From NCBI GenBank assembly GCA_026214975.1, contig CM047817.1:59552407-59616406 (forward strand): a stretch of DNA of 64,000 nt, in the 5' to 3' direction. The notes under the pieces were generated by a model that was not told where the DNA came from, did not search any database, and saw only the letters and a program-made list of their open reading frames with translations. The DNA is from Gentiana macrophylla (taxonomy: Eukaryota; Streptophyta; Magnoliopsida; Gentianales; Gentianaceae). The position numbers were made by a program, and so were the translations under genes. This document shows, piece after piece, positions 55,583 through 64,000 of the stretch (positions are counted from its first letter, which is position 1; each line of letters opens with the position of its first letter).

Positions 55583-57294
55583 TGTTGGTCCCTTGAAAAG
55601 GAATTGGTTAAGTTTAGAGGGGGGTGAATAAACTTAACACTTAAAACTTTTGGAGTTAATAAACTCAAGAACTTCAAAGAGAGTCCGCCGATATCTCAAA
55701 GAGTGTTGACACCTCAAGAGGTTCTTCGATATACGTGAGTTCACCGACCGTTAAGTTTCCGAGTTTGTGCAAATGGAATTATATCAAAAATAAAGCCTTA
55801 ATACTTGTTGTAAAGTATGATACTAAGTATTAGATACTCAGCAGTGTATGTGTGTGATGTCAGTTGCTAGATTCAGTAGGTTGATGTGTATAAGGAACTA
55901 AATGCAGAATGTAAGTGCAGTAAGTAAGTAGGCAGATTTTATAGTGGTTCCAGGTGGTGTAATCCTGTCAGTCCACTCTTCTCCTGTGATGTTGGCGGTA
56001 ATTCACTAGAGATCTTTGATGTATCTGTTACAAAGATTCCTAAGGTTGCTTGTCCTTCAACAATAACTATGGCTTCACAAATTGAAAACTAGAAACATGT
56101 AGGATTGCTGCTCCAAAGTCTTCCACTGGTCCTTGAAGGGTAAGATTTCCTTTTCACCAGCTCCACCACAAACAAAAGTCTTTCACACAAAGGTGCATCA
56201 CTGTCTTCAGCAGGTTCTTTGTAAAAATAAGAATGAATCAAGTAAATGATTCAGTTGCAGCAGCTTGATTAGGATGAAATAATTAGCAGCTTGCAGTCTT
56301 CAAGTGTGTAAACTTGATGTAGCTTGAATACAGGATACACTTGAAGATTTTCTCCGATCGAGAGCCTTAAGCTCGAAGAAGTTCAAACAGGTGCTTTTCA
56401 ATAAAATGCAGCTCCAGATTATTTGTATTTTCTCTTGTAAAATCATCATCTTTTTTCTCGAGTTAAGTTCTCTATTTATAGGTAGGAGTCCTTGTGACTT
56501 GTATTTGAAATTCAAATATAGCCGCTCCATGTTTTGTCCCATTTGACTTGCTTTCATCACTATTCAAAGGATCGACGATTGTCGTAATCCTTTTGGCAAA
56601 TGTCAGCGATCTGTGCATCCTTTGACTTGTAACCATTGGATAAAATCCTGAATCATCCCAACATCTTTTTAATCTCAGCCATTGATTAGTTTGATAAATC
56701 AGAGGTAGTTGGCTGTCCTTATCCATGTAATCTTCCAATGTAATCTTGAATTAATCAAGGTATATATACCAACAGTTTCATCAGTCTGCTGAAATACCTA
56801 TCAGTCTACTGAACTATAATTTGCTGTGTTTATCATAATCCAGCGGACTTATTTTATCTATCTTTTACTTGTGAAGTTAGATTACACCTTTTTGCAAATA
56901 ACTAAGTTCCAATCACCATCCAACTTAAGGAACTTAGACCTTGTACATAAGGTTTATGTAATCGATTTAGGTCATCACAGACTTGCCTAAATTCGATTCC
57001 ATAGCCTTGACTTTAATTACTAAGTTTGATCCCTTAGCCTTCATTAATCGAGTTTGAGCCCTCACCTTCGGCCTTTAGCGGTGTTCCAGACTAGTCTCAT
57101 CGACCTATCTACCCCATCGATATATAGACCGATCATTGATATAAATCGGTGACCATTACAAAGGCTTGTTTGATCAAACCTATTCCAAGATCAAACTCTA
57201 ATAAACCTATACATTTGATCTAGACATCTTTTTGCCTTTGAACTATGACAGTTAGTCTGACACTCATCACTAAAACTCATAAATAAGTCCAACA
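55583..57294 (-). repeat. 3' LTR of copia E
   Basis: 1712 bp, TGTTGG...CAACA, C family. TATA (minus) at 56469-56480, hairpin at 55607-55638. A polypurine tract (AAAAAGAGGGAAATT on the minus strand) follows at 57295. Confidence 0.9.
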
Positions 57295-57457
57295 ATTTCC
57301 CTCTTTTTGGTGATGATGCCAATACCCTCTCCTAACAGCAAAGCAACAAGATTTAAAACAAAAACAGAACAAATATAGTCATCTTTCATTATAATCATTT
57401 GTTCAAAAATTATTACAGTCTAGTATCAGCAAAGATAAAGCAGATAAGTATGCTGAT

Positions 57458-60400
57458 CTACTGTCTTCTTTCCCTTTCCCCTCTTGCTTTTTCAGCTTGT
57501 TCTTGATAAGTTCTGATTTCTCTGATCATCTCTCTCATCCAGTCATTTTCAATCTGAGTGAAATCAATATGAGGATTCACTTGTTTCCACCAATGCCATG
57601 CTTCAGGTAGAGTTAGATATATCTGATGTACCCTGAAGCCTAACCTTATGTAAACCTCCTAGAATTCATTCAATGATTCATTTGCATTTGTGGTAGGTAA
57701 ACTTCTTTCACCTCTACCACCTCTTCCACATTTTCTTATGGCTCTCATTGATTTAACTCTGGCCTCCTAGAATTTTAAGCCCAAAAAGGAGTTAAGACCT
57801 TCATGAAATCCCTTGTCATGATAGGGTCTCCTTTTGTTGTAGTAGACCTTCTTGTTTTGTTGGAGAAGATCATTAGTAAGTGGAAGTCTGCCAGCTGTAG
57901 GTTCTCTATATGCATTTGTATCAGCTTCCCATCTTTTCTTGGAAAAATTCTTGCAGCATCTTTTGCTACTGCTGTTTGACCCTCTTCCTCCTTATTGACA
58001 TCATCAACAAACAGGGACAGCAGGCCATGCACACTCTCCTGTGTGATCACTAGGTTGTTCATTTGACCTTCAATAATTTCAGTCCTAGTGTCAATAGCTG
58101 TGATCCTTTCTTGCATTGTTTGCTCCAGCAGGGTTATCCTTTCAATGATTTTAGGATCTGGTACAGCAAGGTGAGATGTAATAGCAGCCTCAACAGGCTT
58201 AGGTGATTCAGCAAGTTTGTCAAGTTTCTTATGAATGGATTCAAATTGGTCTTTCAGAAACTTGTCCTTCAGTGTATTTCCTTGCTTAATCCCCTTAACA
58301 TCCATAGCAAGATCAGCTAGAGCATATTGTGTGGAAGTAATATTGGAGGCAACAGTTTCAGTGGTCCTCCATCTATTCTCCACCAAATTCATTAAGTCTT
58401 CAAATCTCTGCTCTTGTCTGTCAAGTTGAGTTCTTAAGTTTGCAATATCATTTCTAACTGTCCTCAATTCTTCCATAACATGTGCTAGTACCCCACCAGC
58501 CATTTCTCTATCAGCTCCATCAGCAGGCTCTTCTATATTGTATTGTGGCCTATGTCTGCTTGATAACCACTGCAAAACTCATATCCAGTCCAGCAGGGTT
58601 AGGTCCTTGATATTCCTCTAGAATAGGATCAAGAGCTGGTTCTTCAAGAATAGGTACAAATGCCTGTTCAGGTTCATCATCAACATTTTCTTCTTTAGGC
58701 ATTTGAAATTCCTCATCACTATAGTCCTAGTCCAGCAGCTGCTAATTCTCATCAATAACAGCAGCCTTCTGACTATCTTTCCCTATAGTGGTTTTGACTC
58801 CAGTAGGCTTCACTACAGCAGCCTCTTCAACAACAACAACAGGGGTTTCCTCCAAACCCAAAGATTGTTCCAACATGTGTCCAGGTGCTGTTTGTAACTC
58901 GGCAACCTGTACCTCCTGTTCCAACCTTTGTTCAGGTGCTGTTTGAACCTCAGCAGCCTGAACCTCCTGTTCCACTCTTTGAGGATTGAATACAGCCTTA
59001 TTATCCACTTGGAATCCTTCAGCATGACCAATCTTTGTTAGGATAATGGCAGTTTTGGATAAGATCCCCTCATTGTCAATCCAGTCTTGATATTGAGTTG
59101 ATTCCTCTTAACTGGCACTAGGTTCACTGTGGTCAGTAACCCGCTCATCACTTGAATCCACAGTCTGCTGATCATCAACGTGCTCAGCAGGTTCTTCAAC
59201 AAATAATGGATCTACCTCACCAACCATTCTGTTTGCACCAATGTCTATTCCCTCATTGATTTGTGCCTCAATATCATCCATGGTGAGATTCTCCATATCT
59301 TCATCTTCAGTTGGTTCAATAAGCATTACAACCCTACTTGTTCCTCCTGGACCAGATGGATGATGGTCATCAGAATCAGATGATGAAGAGTCATCATCAT
59401 CTCTTGGATTCCTGAACTTGATACCCTCTTCTTTCTATTGTTCGTCAAACAGATCCATCAGCCTTGATTGCAGTAAGGTGGTATCAATCAGATCCAGCAA
59501 GTTCTCCACTCCCAATTTTTCAAAAGCCCATTCTTCAAAATCTGTCATTGGTTCTGCAGCTGGCTTTTGTCTCTTATAATATCCAAACTTCCATTGGAAA
59601 TAATCAGCCACCAGCAGGAGCTTTGGATCAACATACCCTTTTTCTTCTTTTTATCATGTCTTTCAAAGGGCAAGAATGATCTTCTCGAGAGCTGTTCAGC
59701 ACCTTGTTGACCTCCAAAGGTCTCTACAAGTAGATTCAAGGTTTTTCCATAGATGCTTCTAGGTAAGTGAGGTTTCTTAGGTTGGATATTAGTCCTTACT
59801 ACCTCCATATGTATAACACTTGGTTCTCCCTGACTTATATGCTCATCACAGGTCACAGCAGATCGCTTCTTCCCAGAACTATTCCAGGAATTGCAGGGTC
59901 TTGTACAAGTGTTTCCACTTCCACAGCAGGTGTAGCCTCAGTGGTTTGATGTGGTTCTTCAACAAGTTTCTCAACAACAATTTGGGCAGATTCAGAAGGC
60001 TCAGCAGCCTGAGCAGGTGAGGATTCTGTAGCTTCAGCAGATTGCTCAACAACAACCTCTACATCCTCAGTGGGATTTAAAATGGTTATAGGTTCAGCAT
60101 CAATAGCCTCTCATATACGCGCTCTCTTTACTTCCCTTTGAGCCTCCAAAACTTTCAATTCCTTTCCTTTTCCATGTTTCTTCTTTTTCTTGGCAATCTC
60201 CTTCATTCTTTTGGAGAGTGGATTATCTTCAATATCAATAACTTTCCTCTTTCTTCTTGCTTCTTTTTGTTGTTCCTTCAAAATTTCAGCAACAGTCTTC
60301 TTCTCAACTACAGCAGGGTCAGTAGCTTCAATATCAATTGGACCCTCAGCAGACTCAGCAGTCTGTGCTGTTTGCTTTCTTGTTCTTTTAGGCTTTAACA

Positions 60401-60462
60401 TTTCTGTTATCTTCCTTGTGTCAGTAGCCTTTCTTTTCTCAGAAGTCTTCTTTGGTGCAAAG
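57458..60462 (-). pseudogene. Extra ORF of copia E (env-position gene, 5'-truncated)
   Basis: Homologous to the copia C ORF over its C-terminal two thirds. A 266-codon frame (57775-58575) is the best preserved: coiled coil with VMEELRTVRNDIANLRTQLD, GNTLKDKFLKDQFESIHKKL, ERITLLEQTMQERITAID and VHGLLSLFVDDVNKEEEGQ. It ends at TAG 57458-57460 after an EIRTYQEQAEKARG block. Upstream are Glu/Gln/Val-rich acidic repeats (58742-59008: EVQVAELQTAPG-like units repeated twice), acidic stretches (59108-59450) and a basic KRKVIDIEDNPLSKRMKE region (60111-60400). It stops at the deletion joint. Confidence 0.7.
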
Positions 60463-61594
60463 AGTAATATGTATAGGACGTAATTCTCGTGTAATCGTGA
60501 GTAAGTGTCAATGAAATTTTGGCCTTTCTTTTGTCTATATCCTTTGGCTATTAACCTGTGCCTTGTATTTATCAATAGATCCATCACTTTAATTTTCTTC
60601 TTCAAAATCCACTTACATCCAAGTGGTTTATCTCTCGCTAGAAGATCAACTGATTTTGCATAATGGATTCTATTTCACTGTTAACAGCCTCTTTATAGAA
60701 AGGAACTTCTAGAATTGACATAGCCTCATCATATGTCCTTGGATCACCCTCTACCATATAGGTAACAAAATCACGACCAAAGGATGTTGAAGTTTTTTCC
60801 CTTTTACATCTGTTAAGTTCCTCCGTTTCATGTTGATCATTTGAATCATCATACGTTATTTTGTCAGAAGTTATTTTAGAAATTTAATCTTCCTTTTCTT
60901 TTCAATGAAAGATCTCTTCAATAAATACTACATTCCTTGACTCAATAATTGCGTTTTCATGAATGTCTGATTTATGAACCATAAACCAATAGACACTATT
61001 ATTACGCATAGCCAATAAAGATGCAATCAATTGTTTTAGACGCAATTTTACTTGTTTAGGTTTAGGTATTTCTACCTTTCTAAACACCCCACACTTTTAG
61101 AATTTTATAATTGGGTTTGTGACCCATACACAATTCATAAGGTACCTCATCCTTTTCTTGGATAGTATCCGATTCAAGATGAAGTTCGTTGAGAGGATTG
61201 CCTCCCCATATGTTCCGGGTAAACCCAAACTAATCAACATATAATTAATCATTTCCTTATGTGTTCCATCTTCCACTCAACTATACCACCGGATTATGGT
61301 CAGAAGGTGTAGTCGCTTGATGAATAATTCAATTCGAAAAAAATCCTCAAAAGGTGCATCATATTCTCCACCTCTATCACTATGAATCACTTTTATATGT
61401 TTGCTAAGTTGATTCTCAACTTCATTATCAGAATGCATAAGAAAATCAAGAGCCTCATATTTACTCGCAACAAATATACATAATAAAGATCTTGTACTAT
61501 CATCGATAAAAGTAACAAAATACTTTTTACTGCATCTGGTTTGAACAAACTTTGAATCGCAAATAGCCATGTGAATTAAATCCAAAGGTTCATA
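60463..61594 (-). pseudogene. RT N-terminus and integrase of copia I (broken)
   Basis: Resumes the G-like pol: RT fragment matching element G 44475-44760 (60463-60780), a degenerate linker, then an integrase frame (61277-61585) with DLIHMAICDSKFVQTRCSKK, FVTFIDDSTRSLLCIF and HIKVIHSDRGGEYDAPF, which includes the second catalytic Asp. The first catalytic Asp position reads A (HMAI instead of HTDI). It is cut at 61594 by the LINE 3' end. Confidence 0.75.
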
Positions 61595-62664
61595 TTTTTT
61601 TAAACAACTTTATTTTATTAAAAAGGAAAAGAATAAAGTTCTACAAAGTCAATGCCACATCCCGCCCGCCTCAAAGCACGTGATAGAGTGCATAGCATGG
61701 CCTCCTGAAACACTATGCTTGGAAAACCCAGTGTAGGAAAATCCATCACATAGGGAAGAGTACTCGCTCTATGCACCCCCAAAATCCCGGCACCATAAAT
61801 ATTACAATCAAACACACCAAAATTATCCTCCACTAGATACTTGTCTTTGCTTAAGCATAGCAATCCCAAGGAAAAATAGCCCGTGTATCCGACCAAGGTA
61901 TGAGCCAAAGTTTTCGAACACGCTACTGAAGCACTTTAAAACGGTACCACTCTTCTCCACCTTGACCTTGCTACTACAACCCAACGCATGGTTACACTCG
62001 GCACAGTGAGAAAGATGATAATCCCAAAAATAGCTAAAAAGATAATAACCAAAAAAGGAACAAGGTCACTGGATTGCACCCCTAACAGGATGATAGGGGT
62101 GCCTCCAAAGTTGAATGCCAATCCCGGTCCTATGCATTAACCCTTTTCTGTCGACCTCCAGCATTCTGCTTCTATGCGCCCCTTCAAATAAAAATGCCCG
62201 GTCCAAGCTAGCCGTTACATGAATCCTCAAAATGCAAACGCCGGATAAAGCATAGAAATCGTAATGAGCCATAAAAATAAATCATTATGCAAAAAATCAA
62301 ATAAAGGAACATGTACACCTGAATTGCACCCCTAACATCATGAGAGGGGTGCTTCCAGAAATCCACGCCGGCCATGTCCCCGGAAGAGGTGCCCGAATCT
62401 GCCCGCAACATCAAAGCATAAAAATCAGTGAAAAAGTGTACTACGTGCCAAGTAGTGAATAGACGATGGATAGAAAACACCTGATTTGCACCCCAACCAG
62501 AAAAGGAGGGGTGCTTCCAGGCTGGAGGATCCATTCGCATCCAAACATGACAACGTCGATGTGGAAAAGTCGTCTCCCCTCGTTCACAAGTGAGGAGTTC
62601 TTCCCTAGTTGTCTGCAACATGTCGAATAAGAGGAGGGCCATGTAAATCATCACTAATAATCTG
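61595..62664 (-). other. LINE 3' tail with three 27-nt hairpin units
   Basis: Hairpins at 62076-62102, 62326-62352 and 62488-62514: GCACCCCTA.../TAGGGGTGC, GCACCCCT.../AGGGGTGC and GCACCCC.../GGGGTGC. Each unit is exactly 27 nt and lies in a longer repeat with TGAATTGC before and TTCCAG after; distances are 250 and 162. Translated, the repeats give HPS-x-GA(I/N)Q strings, but no intact protein is supported. Confidence 0.7.
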
Positions 62665-63317
62665 TTAAATATGATCAGGCACGTCGTTAAGATGATTAAA
62701 CGTCATATCGTCTCCTTCTATAGCTGCGAAGCAGTCCGCCACTCTATTACATTCCCGAAACACATGAGAGATATTGTGTGGTATTTCCCGAAGACAAGCC
62801 AAAATCTGACCAATCGAGATGCAGAGGGGCCAACCTCCACTATGATTTCCGGATATCACACGAGAAACAAATGTGGAGTCAGTCTCGATATCATGAGGCA
62901 AAACATGTGGATGCAACCGAATACCAAAGAGCAACGCCTTCACTTCCGCATCAAGAACATTCCCATGGCCGAAGCAAGCATGAAACGCAACGACAAAGTT
63001 ACCATGCGAATCCCGAATAATTCCACCCCCATAAGCAACTCCATTTCTGACAGTACCATCTACATTGAGCTTCACCCGACCGACATGGGGAGGAATCCAC
63101 CGTAATTGGATCAAGCGACGCTTGGGGCGAGTTTTCACCTTGAAAGGCTTGAAAAATGGAACATCCCAATCAATCCCAATATGTTTACGGTCAATGACCT
63201 TCGGAAAGCTACCTGCCTAATCATTCTCTCATTGAGAATGTTGGTACAATGAAACAGACGCACACAAATCTTCATGTCTACACTTATTCCTCTCCGCCTC
63301 GATGCCCCAACACACAA
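62665..63317 (-). pseudogene. LINE RNase H domain
   Basis: A 157-codon frame (62665-63138) holds the plant LINE RNase H (RVT_3-type): VKLNVDGTVRNG (Asp), GGGIIRDSHGNFVVAF, NVLDAEVKALLFGI (Glu), IETDSTF (Asp) and CNRVADCFA (Asp). All four acidic residues are present. It ends near 62665, where the 3' tail begins. Upstream 63135-63317 carries a broken basic linker that includes NILGLIGMFHF. Confidence 0.82.
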
Positions 63318-64000
63318 TTACCGGTACAAGAAGGCGATATTATATATGTGGGCCGAAGAGTTGATCCGTAAATTAAACATAGGAACAATCCCAGAGTAGG
63401 AGTGAAACGAAGGCCAAATTGACTCATAAAGTAAATTCGAGATAGATGGGCAAAAGGACACTCAATGAAATATGACGGAGATCTTCCCCTTGCTGGCACG
63501 CAAAACACTTAGAAACCAAAGTAATACCACGCCGCTGAATGTTCGACTCATAGGAAGAACATTATTGACTAGTCTCCCGCAGAAGAAAGAAATCTTTAGA
63601 GGTAACATATTGTTCCAAATTAACTTGAAGAGAGGACGAACCGTTGTTGAGCCCGTAGCATATTCCACGCCGACTTAGTAATCGAAATGCCCATCCGAAT
63701 TTAAAATCCAAATCAATTGTCTGTCCTGTCCTGGTCGAAATGGTATGCATAAAATCTCATCCACAATATGTAGAGGAAGATGTTCTTGTAAAAGAGGAAC
63801 ATTCCACCTCCCATTCACAATGAAATCTTTCACCTTCCTAAATTCGTTGTCCGGGATCGCCCAAATCAATGTTCACCCATTTATTTCTCCGAGAGATCTA
63901 TATTACGGCATTGACCTTCCACGTGATAGCATATTCAACAATATCACGCAATTGTCAAACATTCTTCACCATCAAGCGCCGGATTTCGGGGAAGGAAGCT
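63318..64000 (-). pseudogene. LINE region between RT and RNase H (zinc-binding domain)
   Basis: 63675-63869: FIVNGRWNVPLLQEHLPLHI, then ILCIPFRPGQDRQLIWILNSDGHF, typical of the segment after the LINE RT. 63462-63668: WNNMLPLKISFFCGRLVNNVLP, the start of the zf-RVT domain, whose cysteines are lost to frameshifts. A TAG follows GHFDY. The RT itself is beyond the right edge. Confidence 0.75.

Larger units (their letters stand above)
55583..60462 (-). mobile_element. Truncated SIRE-like copia E
   Basis: 3' LTR and extra ORF of a C-family element inserted in copia F. At 60462 the sequence changes abruptly to copia I RT. The pol, gag and 5' LTR of E, the rest of F and ~100 bases of I are missing, which implies one large deletion. 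Confidence 0.78.
61595..64000 (-). mobile_element. LINE (L1-type) 3' part
   Basis: Minus-strand non-LTR element entering from the right edge: zinc-finger-like region after RT, RNase H domain, a ~1.07-kb 3' tail and a short poly(A) (T run 61595-61601). Two AATAAA signals lie just before the tail on the minus strand (around 61606-61620). It is inserted in the copia I integrase. The 5' part and the duplication partner are outside the window. Confidence 0.82.

Noticed and set aside
54898..55677. Single 259-aa gene
   Set aside because: Its first ~30 residues are translated LTR of copia E; the frame is a chimera created by insertion.
62671..63105. 144-aa plus-strand ORF
   Set aside because: Antisense of the LINE RNase H, whose catalytic residues are clear on the minus strand.
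1..64000. Host genes, tRNA or rRNA genes, defence or biosynthetic systems
   Set aside because: All recognisable coding sequence belongs to retrotransposons; no other domain or cloverleaf pattern was seen.

Overview
The window is 64 kb of transposable elements from a flowering plant, probably a eudicot. I found no host protein gene, tRNA or rRNA gene. The plant origin rests on Athila/Tat-like Ty3/gypsy elements with a tRNA-Asp-type primer site, SIRE/Maximus-like Ty1/copia elements with an extra ORF after pol and LTRs over 1.3 kb, other copia remnants, and the 3' end of an L1-type LINE with an RNase H domain. Almost every reading frame is broken, so most coding entries are pseudogenes. The names A to J are mine.

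Left half, nested insertions. Gypsy A (minus) enters from the left edge with its post-pol region (1-2645) and resumes at 27872-35949 with pol, gag, primer site and 5' LTR. Gypsy B (plus, 2646-27871) sits inside the pol of A, flanked by the duplication CTCCC. The pol frame of A is open across the two sides once B is set aside. Copia C (minus, 13846-27594) sits inside the 3' LTR of B. A itself lies in the pol of copia D (plus, 35950-42932), and the 3' LTR of D abuts the end of an older copia remnant, G. The inferred order from oldest to youngest is G, D, A, B, C.

Right half. 42938-47905 and the scattered pieces of element I are decayed minus-strand copia pol sequences with three copies of a ~310-bp 3' segment. 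I is split by an LTR-like block (J, 48042-49869), a solo LTR of the C family with a perfect AAAGC duplication (50716-52428), and two truncated SIRE-like elements (F and E, 52553-60462). The window ends in a minus-strand LINE (61595-64000) whose 3' tail carries three 27-nt hairpin units.

Most notable signals. (1) A and B share a canonical-looking -1 frameshift cassette at the gag/pol junction: GGGAAAC, a 6-nt spacer ending in the gag TAG, then a perfect 10-11 bp stem. Pol lies in the -1 frame in both. (2) Non-coding parts of A and B carry arrays of GACG-NN-CGTC dyads in pairs spaced about 20 bp. (3) The 3' end of the LTR carries a hairpin whose arms differ between families but stay complementary, in the SIRE-like copias and, with a different loop, in the gypsy elements. 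(4) LTR pairs of the same element disagree mainly around CAG/CTG, in ways that ordinary mutation does not explain and that look like read or assembly error.
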